64,000 nucleotides of DNA from Macrophomina tecta (GCA_024180945.1 JAKSGN010000013.1:248001-312000), one strand, 5' to 3'; shown: positions 1 through 11,153, numbered from the stretch's first letter. A program made the numbers and translations. Notes: a model not told the origin generated them from the letters alone.

Positions 1-330
1 TGCATGTATCCGATATGCAGTCCCAAACCGTTCTTCCAAACCAATATTCACACAAGCCTTCAAGTGCATACACACACTCACTTACACACACATACAGAAG
101 CCGTAAAGTGGTCATACTCAATGCGTGGGAATTGCATTGCACATATCTCTTTTTTGTTCCACTTCCAAGGAAAACTCCCTACTTATACGATAGGTCCTCC
201 CTTGGAACTCCCCCACGCAAGAGCCGTGGAGCATGCACCTGAAACCCGGTTCAAAACAAGCCAGCAGAAACCCTTGTATGAAGAAAACCCATCATTCTCC
301 CCCCATCGTCCCGAAAACGATGAAATCCGC
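1..330. other. 3' flank of RPS2, no gene seen
   Basis: This is downstream sequence of the minus-strand RPS2 gene. It includes a CA-rich stretch around 65-105. Open frames here have no recognisable domain and overlap the RPS2 coding region in other frames. Confidence 0.5.
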
Positions 331-1354
331 TTAGTACTTCTTGCCCTCGCGGAGGACGTCGCTGAACTCCTCGAGCGGGCTCCTGATGAGCTTGGTCTCC
401 TTCCAGAGGTTGGGGGTGAGGAAGCCATAGGAGTTGGTGACGGCGGTGAAGGTGGCCTTGAGGGTGTTCTCGAGGGTCTTGGTGGAGCCGGCAGAGGCGG
501 TGTAGGCGTCGTTGACACCAGCAAGCTGCAACAGACGCTTGACGGCGGGGGAGGCGACAAGGCCGGTACCGCGGGGGGCGGGAATGAGCTGCGAGATATC
601 AGTTTCAGGCACCCGACCGGGGCACACGAGGAGTGGGTGTACTTACACGGACGGTGACGGAACCGCACTTGCCGGAGGTCTTGGTGGGCAGAGAGTGGGG
701 CTCACCGAGGTTGGTACCCCAGTAACCTCTCCTGATGGGAACAACGCTCAGCTTGGCGATGATGATGGCGGCGCGGATGGCAGTCGCGACTTCCTTAGAG
801 GTCTTGATACCAAGACCGATGTGGCCCTCAGAGTCACCGATGACAACGATAGCCTTGAAGCGGGTACGCTGACCGGCACGGGTCTGCTTCTGGACGGGCT
901 TGATCTGTGATTCCGAGGCGTATTAGTCTCGAATCTTTCCGTGCTTTGCTGGACCGAATTTGAAGCCCCGTAGACTCCCGCCAAATCATCCACCACAACT
1001 CCCCGCAATAACTCTTCCCCCTCCCATACAGGCCCCGCCATCCGAGGCGAAAAGATGATTGTAGTTGCTCACCTTCATGACCTCATCCTTGAGCTTGGGC
1101 AGGAAGAAGTCGATGATCTGGTACTCCTTGATGGGCAAAGAGTGGAGGTAGATCTCCTCCATGCTCTTGATCTTGCCGGCCTTCACGAGACGGCCGAGCT
1201 TGGTGACGGGCTGCCACTCCTTCTCCTCGTTCTGCCTGCCACCACGGCGGCCACGGCCGCGGCCGCGTCCACGACCACGGTCACCGCCACGGGCACCGAA
1301 ACCGCCACGAGCGGGAGCGCCGGCAGCACCGGCGGGAGCAGGAGCGTCGGCCAT
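331..1354 (-). CDS. RPS2: 40S ribosomal protein S2 (uS5 family)
   Basis: Structural protein of the small ribosomal subunit near the decoding and mRNA entry region. Three phase-0 exons can be read: 1354-1073, 904-647 and 588-331, with GTGAGC and GTAAGT donors and CAG acceptors. The product is 265 aa, the usual fungal length. The N-terminus is an Ala/Pro then Arg-Gly rich tail (RGRGRGRGR), typical of eukaryotic S2 and a known type of arginine-methylation site. Exon 1 then has the [18 protein letters not shown] block. Exon 2 holds the S5 double-stranded RNA-binding core ([20 protein letters not shown]). Exon 3 starts at LIPAPRGTG and ends in REGKKY. The start at 1354 is the only one that gives the canonical N-terminus. 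The next gene upstream, PPZ, is on the same strand about 1.2 kb away. Confidence 0.96.
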
Positions 1355-2441
1355 TGTTGCGAATTTACTAAGGGTGGGTTATTTGGAGAAGCGAGGTCCC
1401 GCGTCTGCTGCGTGGAAAAGCAATTGAGATTAGCCTCAGTTCGGAAAATTGCGCAGCGCTTGCGAGTGTGTGCGAGAGGATTGTCGACGCAGGTGCGGCT
1501 GTGGAGAGGAGGAGCGGGCACGTACTGGGTGTTGATGCTGGCGTCGGCTCGTCGTCGTCGGAGGCAGAAAGTGAGAGTCGCTCAAATCGAAAAGCTGTGT
1601 GGGCGCGTTCGGGGCGCTCGGGCCAGCGCAGCCGAGTGCCCTGCGCTAACCTGCATCGGGATATTTAAGCGCACCATTTTCGCTGCTTGATTGGTCCGGC
1701 GCCCGTCAAGCCACTACCTCCCAGTGCTCCAACAACAAAGACATCACGCACACGACTGCGCAACCTCGTCCAGCTCGCCCCCGCATTGCCAAACAATTCT
1801 TTCTCTAGCCCCGCCTTGGCAAAATCCTCACACGAAACACCCGCGTCACGCGATTCCGAAAACCCATATTCAACATTACACAGCCATTATTGTACAAAGC
1901 CGAGCTTCAAGACAACATCCTGCATTCGGCACACAGCAAAAACACAGAATCGCAAGCGCGCTTCTTTCTTTCTTGACGCTAAAGCCTCGACCGACCGTAC
2001 CCCGAAGAAAGCCGACAGGCGCGAGCCCAACCAAAAAACAGAGAAAGAGAAGGATTCGGTGAGATTGGTGAGACCGGATGTCGCGCGTGCCTATTCAGCA
2101 GAGGGAGAAATTACGAAACCAAATCGTACTCCAGCTAACACCGTCGCGCCAAGAGTCGTGTGAGAAGTACCACCAAAACCCCATGCAGAGAGTGCATACA
2201 CCGAAGGGTAAAGGCTTGGCGCCGCGCCTACTACCTCCATTCACCTTCAATCCGTCTTCCGCCGGCCATCTACTCGTTCGTAAACTTCTGGAACTGCTCC
2301 AATAGCACCCATGTGTGAAACCGTATGTTGATGCGTCTTCTGAGGTAAAAACCTGCGTCATATTTCTCAGGCGTATCTCCGTAAAACCATCACATGTCAT
2401 CGACCAATCTCTGTACACTCGGGAGTTGTGGTTGCGGCACA
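1355..2441. promoter_or_regulatory. RPS2 upstream region and PPZ 3' flank
   Basis: This spacer lies between the RPS2 start and the end of the upstream PPZ gene. The part next to RPS2 should hold its promoter and leader. The open frames here (for example 1687-2163 +) have low-complexity compositions and no domain that I recognise, so I see no gene. Core elements were not resolved. Confidence 0.45.
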
Positions 2442-2535
2442 TCAAGTCCGCTGGTGTGCAGAGCCGCGTACGTCATTTAGTAAGATTGGGGGTATTGGTT
2501 TGCCGGCTGTATGACGCGTTCTTGTCAGATGACGC

Positions 2536-4164
2536 TTACCGAACTTGAAGATCGTTACGTACCGGACTGTTGAGCATGCTCTGCCTCTTGTTCCTGCCCT
2601 TCTTGATATGGCTCTTCAGAGCACTGGAGTCCAGAGGTTTCAGCAATTCGAAACTACAGAGCAGCTCTGCAGATACAGACATGACGGCCCCCCAATTGTC
2701 GAATTCACCGCAGTACTGCCCACTCGTTAGCTTACGACAGACGATCGACGGACCCAAACTCACATTAGGTGCTGAGAAGACTGTCACCAGGATTCGGTCG
2801 TTGAAGAACTCGTATCCATCCTCAACAACCATGTGCGCTCGACACACAAGGTCGAAATCGTGGCGTTGTAAGAACTCCATGATGACCTTCTTGCCAAAAC
2901 AGTAGCTAACTCCTCTTTCATTTGCTTCCCAGTCGTTATCCATGTCTGCTGGATCACTCCACAAGAGATCATTCAAGAGACCATAATCGGGGACGTCAGT
3001 GGGCCTAGCAATCTGGCGAATGTCGTCCATGTGCGACAAGCTGGGCGAAAGGCCGCCGTGGACACAGAAGATCTTGCCTGCGACAATGGCTGCAATAGGG
3101 AGGGTGTTGAATGTGTCCACGAACGCTTTCCAAACCTTGACATTGCACCTGCGCTTGCACTCATCATAGAAGCCATAGACACGCGTGACGTTGGCACACT
3201 CGTGGTTGCCACGGAGGAGGAAGAAATTTTCCGGGAACTTGAGCTTGTAGCACAAAAGCAGCAGAATCGTCTCCAAGCTTTGCTTGCCCCGGTCGACGTA
3301 GTCACCCAAAAACAGGTAGTTGGAACTGGGCGGGAAACCACACATCTCGAACATTCTGATGAGGTCCGTGTATTGCCCGTGCACATCACCAACAATCTTG
3401 ACTGGCGGTGAAAGTTCAAGGAGGGCGGGTTGCGACAGGAAAAGCTCCCTGGCGGCCTGGCAGATGGCAAAAATCTCAGCGTTCTTCAGACAAACTGTCT
3501 TTGTGACCTTGGCCGAGTATCCAGCATCCAACAACCTGGAGATCATGTCGTCAATGTCAATGGACTTGGGCGCGCCAAGCTCCATGGTCGGCGACCCATT
3601 CTCGGGCCGGGCCTCAGCCGCTCTGGGAATTGGCTGGTCTCTCTTCAACAGAATGGACTCTTTGGGCTTCTGCAGCGAGGAAGGAGGCGGCAAGCCGCTG
3701 GGTGGTGCATCGGAAACGTGGTCAACCTCGCCCATGCGCTGGGCCTGGTTCACAGACTCGTGCCCATGGCCTACGGTAGCTGACTGCGTGGGAGACGGCG
3801 GCGGCTGGTCGCTATCTGACACGGCATCCTCCCGCGACGGGGCAGACTCGAGAGTGGGAGGCGGCGCCGAAGCGGCTGAGCCAGACCGCTTGTGGGCGCT
3901 GGTGGCGCTGTCGACGGCCGACTTTGCGGAGGGAGAGTCGGTCTTCACCAGGTGGTTTATGCTGGTTGAGCTGTCGGCACTCAGGCCCTGCATAGAATTC
4001 CGCGGACTGTCGGTCTTTGCGCTCGTGCCGGGGATCTTGTTCCGGATCGAGTTCCTTATCGAGCGCGTCGACTCCTTCGTGTCGGAGCGCGAGAACGAGG
4101 CATAGCCATCGCGGTCCAGCTGAGGGCCGTTCCCGTCGCCCTTCTTCGACGGGGTGTTGCCCAT
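2536..4164 (-). CDS. PPZ1: Ser/Thr protein phosphatase PP-Z (PPZ1-like)
   Basis: PP1-related metallophosphatase; in yeasts PPZ acts at the membrane in salt tolerance and K+ homeostasis and is inhibited by Hal3. The N-terminus is MGNTPSKK, a good N-myristoylation signal, followed by about 200 disordered Ser/Pro-rich residues, the PPZ hallmark. The catalytic domain has GDVHGQY, GDYVDRG, RGNHE and the HGG and RAH metal and phosphate ligands. The open frame is 542 codons, but it contains a 48-nt intron (2763-2716, GTGAGT...GCAG with a CTAAC branch site). Removing it restores the canonical [12 protein letters not shown] active-site loop. The 3' end is uncertain: a GTACGT donor at 2562, a TACTAA-like branch and a CAG acceptor at 2451 would end the protein SPRT at 2442 (520 aa) instead of running on to the stop at 2536. 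Neighbours are RPS2 and an aldehyde dehydrogenase, all on the minus strand. Confidence 0.93.
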   Translation of the reverse strand: MGNTPSKKGDGNGPQLDRDGYASFSRSDTKESTRSIRNSIRNKIPGTSAKTDSPRNSMQGLSADSSTSINHLVKTDSPSAKSAVDSATSAHKRSGSAASAPPPTLESAPSREDAVSDSDQPPPSPTQSATVGHGHESVNQAQRMGEVDHVSDAPPSGLPPPSSLQKPKESILLKRDQPIPRAAEARPENGSPTMELGAPKSIDIDDMISRLLDAGYSAKVTKTVCLKNAEIFAICQAARELFLSQPALLELSPPVKIVGDVHGQYTDLIRMFEMCGFPPSSNYLFLGDYVDRGKQSLETILLLLCYKLKFPENFFLLRGNHECANVTRVYGFYDECKRRCNVKVWKAFVDTFNTLPIAAIVAGKIFCVHGGLSPSLSHMDDIRQIARPTDVPDYGLLNDLLWSDPADMDNDWEANERGVSYCFGKKVIMEFLQRHDFDLVCRAHMVVEDGYEFFNDRILVTVFSAPNVSLGPSIVCRKLTSGQYCGEFDNWGAVMSVSAELLCSFELLKPLDSSALKSHIKKGRNKRQSMLNSPVRNDLQVR

Positions 4165-5413
4165 GGTGCGGAGCTGTCTTGGCTCGGGGGGTGGTGGCGG
4201 GTGCGGCCAGGAAGCGGTGGGCTCTGCGGGTGGGCGAGTTCTATGGAGGCCTGTAGAGGCGCGAGAGGAATGCGAGGAAGCAGCCTTCGACCGACGCTGT
4301 GCAGATCGTGTGCACAGGGCAGGGACGGGCGGCGGAGGAGAGAGGTAGGAGCGTGTGGAGCGAGGAGGGACGTTGAAGCCGGCGTCGAGCCAGGGTCGGT
4401 GCGTGCAGCTAGGTGCTGTGGTGGCGGGCGTCGTCGAGCATGTGCGAGAGTTGCTGGTGGAGCGGAGGCCCGGAGCTGGTGCTTGGAGGTGGGTGCTTGG
4501 GGTGCTGGGTGCGTGCGTGCTCGCGCGCTTGGTGACGGCGGACGGGCGGTGCAGCGTTCAAGGTAGTTTGTGGAGTTGGGCGCCTCGTCAACTGGTGCCG
4601 AGCCCGAGACGGAGGGGAAACGCGTGCCGGCGCCGTGCAGCAGCTGGTCGTCGCTCAAGAGCGCGCGGATGTGCGACGCTGGCTTTCCAGACTTTGCAGA
4701 CGCGCTGCGGCCGGAGGATGACGATGGAGCTCCACGGGCCAGGCCAGGACGTGCAACGCGGGCGGGTCCCGTCTGCTTCAGCGGCAGCGGCACCTTTTGT
4801 CAACATCCACTGCGCACGGCCCCTCGGCCGTTCCTATCGCCGCCGCTGGACTCTCACACGCCCTCCTGCACCACGCCTGCGCACCTTGCGGCCGTTTGGC
4901 TGCGCCGGCCAGCCGCTGCGCAGCAACACGCCCGTCGCACCCGTCGCCCGCTGCGCCGACGCACTCGCGCCCAGCCCCAGCGCAGCCTTGGGAAATCATG
5001 CACTCTGACACACTCCGCCCACCCGCAAGGCACGTCTGCCGCTGCTGCCTCCTCGCCACCGACCAGCGCAGCACCACGCCGGCCCATCGTCGCCCCTCCG
5101 AACGGCAGCTGGCTCGCCCAAGCCTGTGACGTCTGCGACTTGGCCCAGTGGCATCTGGCCCGGCGACGTCCAGTCGACCGTCGCCAATCCGTGACGCGCA
5201 TGGAGAAAGCTTAGCTGGCGTGAAACGCCGCACGTCGTGGCCCAATGGCTTTCACCGTAGCCGAGTGATCTTGCTATTCCTAAGGCTGCACCTCAGATGC
5301 CCCTGGTACAGAAAATCCCAAAATACCGCCGCTAGCAAATGGCCCATAAATCCCGCAATAGCCCAACCCCCCCACCCAAAATGCCTCTTCGCCCTGATTT
5401 TATTTTTATTTTC
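4165..5413. promoter_or_regulatory. PPZ upstream region / ALDH 3' flank
   Basis: GC-rich spacer of 1.25 kb between the PPZ start and the aldehyde dehydrogenase stop. Long frames run on both strands (4056-4793 -, 4570-5214 +), but their compositions are those expected of GC-rich noncoding DNA and they overlap each other. The PPZ promoter and leader should lie in the 4165-4800 half. Confidence 0.45.
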
Positions 5414-7132
5414 TTATATCCACGAGCCCAAGTTGACGTGTACCGCCTTCTTGTTCGTGTACGCCTCCAGTCCGGCTTCGCCCAGCTCGCGTCCAACACC
5501 GCTCTGCTTCACACCGCCGAACGGAATCGCGTAGTGGCTGTCGTTGCTGCTATTTATCCAGACCATGCCCGCCTCGATCTTGCGGGCCACCCGATGCGCC
5601 TTGACAATGTCCGTGGTGAAGACAGCGCTGCCCAATCCATAGGTCGTGTCATTGGCGCGCTCGATGGCTTCTTCTTCCGTCTTGAACGAGCTGATCACGA
5701 CAAATGGCCCGAACACCTCCTCGCGGAAAATCTTCATGTTCGGCTTGACGTCTGAGAAGACGGTGGGAGCGATGAAGAATCCCTTGCCGTTGACGTCCTT
5801 GTAGGGTTCGCCGCCAGTGACAAGGGTTGCGCCCTCCGACTTGCCGTGCTCAATATAGGACAGCACACGCTCGTATTGCGCCTTGGTAACCTGTGGACCC
5901 TGGAAAGTGGAGTCCTTGAACGGATCGCCGACCGTGCTCGTCGTCTTCACGTGATCCTTGAAAGCGGCAATGAATTTGTCGTAGACTCCATCCTGCACGA
6001 GAATACGGGACGTCGCCGTGCAGATTTGGCCCTGGTTGGACATGATGCCGATGTGTGCCCATTTGACAGCCTGGTCCAGGTCGGCGTCGGCGAACACGAG
6101 CAGGGGAGACTTGCCACCTGTCTCGAGAGTGATGTTCTTCAGGTGGGTTGCAGCCATCTTCATGATTTCACGGCCAGTCGCGGTGCTGCCGGTGAAAGCA
6201 ATCTTGTCGACATCCGGGTGAGAAGCAAGAGCTGCGCCAGCCTTACGACCATGGCCGTTGATGATGTTGACAACACCTACATTCAGTTAGCCGCCTGGGT
6301 GTAATTCAAGCGAATCGGTCTTGGGCTTACCGGCAGGGAATCCTGCCTCTTTGATCAGGTTGGCGAAGTAGAGAATGGACAGGGGGGTCTGCTCGGCGGC
6401 CTTGAGAACTACAGTGTTGCCACAGGCCAGCGCAGGACCGAGCTTCCATGCCGCCATCGCCAGAGGATAATTCCAGCTATTTCGGGTCAGCAGCTTTACT
6501 CGCCATCTGCCCAGCCAGACTCACGGAATGATCTGGCCGCAGACACCAAGCGGCTCACGAATGGTGTAGGCAAGCTTGTCAGGCGTGGTGTCAATGACTT
6601 GGCCGTGGATTTTGTCTGCATAGCCGGCATAATACTTCAGAGTACCAGCAACTTCGCCCAAATCTTCATTCAGCGCAACGGAGTACGGCTTGCCTGGATC
6701 CAGTCAGCACGAACTCGGTCACCACCCCGCCGAGGCGGAAGAGATGGAGGATCACCATTGTCCCACGTCTCAATGGTGGCCAGAACTTCCTTGTTCTTCT
6801 CGATCAGAGCAACTAGCTTGAACATGAGTTCGGCGCGCTCTACGCTTGGCAGGTCCCGCCACGCAGGGTTCTTGAATGCCTTGCGCGCTGCCTGGACGGC
6901 AAGGTCGACGTCCTCTTCGTCTGCCGCATAAACAGAGGCAATCTCACTCTCATCCCTGGAGCTTATCAGAAGCGTGTATCATTCCAAGAGCGGATGGAAC
7001 ATACGTAGGGTTAATGCTGGTGATCTTCTCGCCGTGGGTGGACTTGACCCATTCGTTATTGATGAACAAGCCGGTTGGCTGGGTGTACTTGACGCCATTG
7101 GGCGCGGTCAGCTCAACGGTGAGGTCAGACAT
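5414..7132 (-). CDS. NAD(P)+-dependent aldehyde dehydrogenase
   Basis: Oxidises aldehydes to carboxylic acids. Five exons read cleanly: 7132-7005, 6955-6756, 6693-6525, 6476-6331 and 6276-5414, giving 501 aa, the normal ALDH length. Landmarks in order: LFINNEWV near the N-terminus, IIPWNYPL (the catalytic Asn loop, split by intron 3), the [14 protein letters not shown]-binding loop, TLETGGKSP with the general-base Glu, [12 protein letters not shown] with the nucleophilic Cys, EEVFGPF, and PFGGVKQSG near the C-terminus. The start at 7132 (MSDLTVEL) has a G at -3 and matches the cytosolic fungal form. The frame stays open to another ATG at 7240, which adds 36 residues that look like a mitochondrial presequence. 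The gene is divergent from the methyltransferase at 7775. The physiological substrate cannot be told from sequence. Confidence 0.95.
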
Positions 7133-7240
7133 GGCTGTGCTGAGAGTCCTTTGGGGCCCACGAGGGAATGGACGGGAAATGAGGGCGCGGCGGAGCGGCC
7201 GAGAAGGATGAGAACGGCGACGAGAGAAGAGCCTGAGCAT
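7133..7240 (-). other. In-frame N-terminal extension of the ALDH, presequence-like
   Basis: 36 codons from an upstream ATG, in frame and without stops, lead into the MSDL start. The peptide begins MLRLFSRRRSHPSRPLRR and ends RTLSTA. It is rich in Arg, Ser and Leu and has no acidic residue. This is the composition of a mitochondrial matrix-targeting presequence, with a possible processing site near RTLSTA. The upstream ATG has C at -3 (weak context), so leaky scanning could give both forms. Function is inferred. Confidence 0.5.
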
Positions 7241-7774
7241 GAGGAAAGGGAGAGTCCGGGCGGCGGCGGAGAGAGGAGACGATTATGTACTACTTTGCAG
7301 GACAGCTCCCCACTTTGGTGCACCCCGCCGTTGGCGACACTGGAGATGGCTTGGCGGGGAAATTAGCATACCAACAGGGTCTTGTTTTCGGGATGCGGGG
7401 CTGCAGAAGGGTGCGCGGACACGATGACTAATGCACCAAACGGAAGGGTTGCCTTAATGCAGCGGCAGCTTGTTCATGTCCAGGCCGTCGGCGGGCGTAA
7501 TGACGACAGTGCCTATCTAACAACCTATTTAGGTGGATTCCTGAGCCCCCCGATGCCGTCACAAGCTCGCCGTGATAAGCCGCAGCTTTGGACACGTGCA
7601 CGGCTACACTTGCCTGTCGCGGTAAGGCGTCAGAACGCGCGGGCCCAAGCTCTCAAAGCTCGCGTCAAAATCCACCCTCAACACACGCCTGCCCGGTCCA
7701 TTACAAATTCCAGCCACGCTTCTCAGTCCTCCCCCGCGCGCCCCGTCAGCTGTCCCAGCCACAGTAGATCAGCC
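7241..7774. promoter_or_regulatory. Shared divergent promoter region, ALDH / methyltransferase
   Basis: About 0.53 kb separates the diverging ALDH (-) and methyltransferase (+) starts. The frame that opens at 7382 is an in-frame upstream extension of the methyltransferase. Its first 131 codons lack homology to the family and are probably leader. No defined operator was recognised. Confidence 0.45.
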
Positions 7775-8512
7775 ATGTCCGAGGCTTCCGCCAGCGCGCC
7801 TGATGCCTCTATCAACCACGCCGCTTCAATTGACTACTGGAACTCGGTCGAGTCGACGGTGAATGGCATGCTCGGTGGTTTCCCCCAGGTCTCGCGCATA
7901 GACCTCCAGGGCTCCTCCAACTTCTACAGCAAGCTGCGTCGAATTGCCGGCATTAAAGCCGGCGAGCTGCTCCCTCACGCCGTCGACTGCGGCGCCGGAA
8001 TTGGACGCATCACTTTCGGCTTTCTGCTGAAGATCGCTCAGGCCGTGGACGTTGTTGAGCCTGTGCAGAAGTTCACAGAGCAACTGAAAGAGACAGAAGG
8101 CTGCAAGGAGCTCATTGAAACTGGACGCATTGGCAGGATCACCAATGTCGGCTTGGAGAATTGGACCTTGGATGCACCTTACAAATACGACTTGATCTGG
8201 AACCAGTGGTGCGTGGGCCACCTGACGGACGCCCAGCTGGTGGAGTATCTCAAGCGTTGCCAGGTCCACCTTGCCGAAAAAGGATTCATTGTCGTCAAGG
8301 AGAACATGAGCACCGATCTGAACGGAGACGATATCTTTGATGAAGAGGACAGTAGCGTCACCAGGACGGATGAGAAGTTCCGAAAGCTTTTTGAATCGGC
8401 CGGTCTGGATATCGTGCTCACGGAAGTACAACGTGGCTTCCCCAAGGTCCTTTATCCAGTGAGGATCTATGCTCTTCGTCCCGGAAAGCGGAAGGAAGAG
8501 GCCACCACATGA
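7775..8512 (+). CDS. Alpha-N-terminal protein methyltransferase (NTMT1/Tae1 family)
   Basis: SAM-dependent enzyme that methylates the exposed alpha-amino group of proteins starting X-Pro-Lys/Arg after Met removal; in yeast Tae1 acts on ribosomal proteins. Single exon, 245 aa, the usual size. Residues about 20-35 (SIDYWNSVESTVNGMLGG) are the family's substrate-binding entry. DCGAGIGRI is the SAM-binding glycine loop, about residue 71. VDVVEP closes motif II. WNQWCVGHLTD is the conserved family motif near the active site. RIYALRP lies near the C-terminus. The ATG at 7775 was chosen because the 131 codons upstream in the same frame show no family sequence. Transcribed divergently from the ALDH. 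Confidence 0.92.
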   Translation: MSEASASAPDASINHAASIDYWNSVESTVNGMLGGFPQVSRIDLQGSSNFYSKLRRIAGIKAGELLPHAVDCGAGIGRITFGFLLKIAQAVDVVEPVQKFTEQLKETEGCKELIETGRIGRITNVGLENWTLDAPYKYDLIWNQWCVGHLTDAQLVEYLKRCQVHLAEKGFIVVKENMSTDLNGDDIFDEEDSSVTRTDEKFRKLFESAGLDIVLTEVQRGFPKVLYPVRIYALRPGKRKEEATT

Positions 8513-9639
8513 TGCGATCGTCTGAGAAACCTTTCGATTGCGCCACTCCACGTGTTATTGCGTGGAATCATCGACAGAAGCATCTCGGGATTATGATACA
8601 TTTATCGTGTTCTGACTACGAGACGTCCTCGACGCCGAATATCTGGGAACGATCAGAAAAGCTCTCTCCCCTACCCCCAGCGTCGCGCTCAAGGCGTGCA
8701 GGTGGTTGACGTCCGCCCGAAGACCTGTCAATATCAAGAAACGTGAGACACTCAGCTTGCATTCCGTGGAGCTCAGGCGGCGTCAGCGGTATCGAGGTGT
8801 TGCTTGTCTCGTAACAGATTACACGTCACAACAGATTTCTCAGCGAAGGCAATTTAAATATCAAGTTTCGGCAGAGAACCATCGGTTCAGTCACAGCGCG
8901 TCTGTCGATCAACAAACGTGGATGATATGCTCAGGACAATCTACATATGCTAAAGCAATCCTGCTTCAATGGAACATCTGTCTTCAAGCACTATCTCCGC
9001 TGTGGATGGCTCCTTGGTACTCTTGATCCTGCTATTGGTCTTTTTCTTCATTCAATCATTTATTTCCCTCTGCCGAATGTCGTCTTCTTGGCTTCTTTCC
9101 GCAACAGCCCGCTTGGATGAGGCCCGATTGAGAATCGCGGGTGCAATTTTGCCGCTAGTACCCCTCTGGTGGTAAAGTACCACCAATTCGAACAGGAATC
9201 CAGCATGCCAGTACATTGCGGTCCACTGGATATCTGCGTTCCCAATACAAGGAGGATTGTGTCCAAGGAATTGGTGTTCTATTGGTGCTTAGTTCCCTTC
9301 TTACAATTAAGTGGCTACTTTCTTAGTGTCGCCCTGACTTACTATACGATACACGCTACAAGTCGGGCTCTGGTCAACATTAAATCTCGGGTTTCTGGCG
9401 AATCAATCAATAATCCAGGATGTTGCACTGGGCAAAAGCTATGCACGTGGAGGAGTTTGAACACAGCTTCGCGGACTAAAAGCTCCGAGTAAAAATAGAA
9501 ATGCGTTAGTGTAAGAGGGCTACCCGCCTTGGAGAGCATGGACGACACAAGATCCTCATTAGTAGCTTTCCAGCAGGTTTTGCCCTCAACAGCAATATCA
9601 CTGCGCTGTTCGTAGTTCCACCTCACCCTGCCAAGGGAT
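8513..9639. other. Intergenic, no gene recognised
   Basis: Downstream sequence of the methyltransferase leading to the epoxide hydrolase relic. Frames up to about 105 codons exist on both strands (8706-9026 +, 9342-9626 -). None has a recognisable motif and none forms a chain of exons. The right part may hold the decayed start of the hydrolase. Confidence 0.4.
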
Positions 9640-10798
9640 CGCTACGGCCGCCCAAAGTCGCCGTCCCAGACCAAGGTGTCCAAGGTCTTAAAACGCTGTG
9701 CAAGGTGAGCAAAATCGCCAAGCCGACCTGAGGAATCAGCTATGAGCATAGAAAAAGGCTCAGGCGGGACGAGAGAGTGAATGAACAATGCCGTAAGCCA
9801 CTAGCAATCACCGGAGTGGCGACACCACGAAGCTACGATCAACTCGGTCCCGAACTTCACTATCGACATCACTGATTCTGCAGAGGCAGCAGTGTATAAC
9901 TACACCATCCATTTCGCCGTTCTTTCCCTCCGAAAACAAAGCAGCCACTCCCCTTTTGCTCCTACATGGCTTGCTCGGATCTTTCCTCGAGTTCCTGCTT
10001 TTCCAACACAAGCTGCAGATGGAATATGCGGGCAGGCCCGCGGAGCTTCCGTACCACATTATCGTGCCCTCGCTCGTTGACTTTGGCTTCTCGAGCCCGC
10101 CGCCGCTCGACTTGGACGCCACATACGTGGAGCAGGCCAGGATCTTCAAGCTAATGATGTCTGCGCTGGGATCGGGCAAAGATGGATCAGGGGGCTTCAT
10201 GGTCTATAGCGGAGACGTCGAGTCTCCGATTGCTACGGCGATGGTGGCGTTATATGACGAGGTCGAGGCTCTGTATCTGACTAAATGGAGCAGAAATTTC
10301 TGGAGTACTGGCACTGGGTATGCCAGGATCTACGCGAATCGGCCCTGTACTATCGATCTGGCTATAGGAAGTAGTCCGATTGCATTCATTGCGTAGTGAA
10401 CTGAAAGACGGGTTGGAAGTTGATTAGAAGGCCATATTTACTGTAATGCACGCTCACTGGATCGGAGAAAAGATGCTCGCTTGGTCGAATCCCACTACGA
10501 CGCCTTCGCTCAACGAGATGCTGGCCAAATGCCAGCATCTGGTGGTTCTCTGGATCTTCCCCGTCCAGGTTGTGGTTTAATCGAACTATAGGCCAATTTA
10601 TTGGTGGGCTTGGGCCTATTCGTCAACATTCTTTGCTTTTCTTTCTCTATTTCTTGTTCTCCAAACAAGTTCTCTCCACACAACGCTCCCGCCCATTGAG
10701 ATCCATGAATTGCTCATGCGACCGAACATCAGATGATCCATCCTCGCCCACTTACCTCCTTTGCGGATATTCAGGGAGCCCCTGCGGGGGATTCCATT
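9640..10798 (+). pseudogene. Epoxide hydrolase relic, 5' part (A. niger EH type)
   Basis: Alpha/beta-hydrolase that would open epoxides. Pieces align in family order across frames: KVAVPDQ...LKTLCKVSKIA (N-terminal EHN domain, 9654), WRHHEATINSVPNFTIDI (9829), TPLLLLHGLLGSFLEF (HG oxyanion motif, 9945), YHIIVPSL (10050), GFMVYSGDVES with the nucleophile Asp (10195), IGSSPIAFIA (10365), WIGEKMLAWSNPTTTPSLNEM (10458) and finally GDSI at 10787. Breaks: a shift near 9730, stops at 9778-9780 and 9802-9804 replacing expected Trp codons, a shift near 9925, and a 64-nt stretch at 10394-10457 that may be a degraded intron. Coding is then cut at 10798 by the 23-kb insertion and resumes at 33793. The start codon is not identified. 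Confidence 0.85.
10791..10798. repeat. Left 8-bp target-site duplication of hAT-like element
   Basis: ATTCCATT directly before the left inverted repeat. The copy on the other side (33785-33792) is ATTCTATT, a single C/T difference. An 8-bp duplication is characteristic of hAT transposition. Confidence 0.8.
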
Positions 10799-10822
10799 CA
10801 GGGCTTCCAGTAAGCAGTTCAA
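10799..10822 (+). repeat. Left terminal inverted repeat (hAT-like)
   Basis: 24 bp starting CAGGGCTTCCAGTAAG. It is the inverse of 33761-33784 with one C/T difference. Subterminal CAGTTCAA motifs follow on both sides. Confidence 0.8.
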
Positions 10823-11153
10823 ATTGGCAGTCTCAAACAGTTTCGCAGTTCAAGCGTATTTTATAGGCAAACTATAAGCGCTCTTGGCATACCATTTAGT
10901 TCAATTTTACGCTTAGTGATTGGCAAGTGGTTTAGCAGTTTAGTCGCCAAAACGCGCCTAAAAGCCGGAAGGGTATGCCGGGCGCGTATATAAACGTACT
11001 AGCGGTAAGAATATACGTTAAACTATCTATTATATAATATATACGCAGGAAATAAGCGGTAAACTATATTAATAATAATATACGGCTTATAGTATTAAGT
11101 TTTAGCTATAAAAAATAGTTAGCGCCTATTCGCTAAGCCTAAGAAAGTAGTAG

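Noticed and set aside
4056..5214. Long frames on both strands (4056-4793 -, 4570-5214 +, 4778-5245 -)
   Set aside because: Mutually overlapping, compositionally biased, no domains. Typical of GC-rich noncoding DNA.
7826..8551. 241-codon minus frame opposite the methyltransferase
   Set aside because: Antisense shadow of a clearly recognised gene; no domain of its own.
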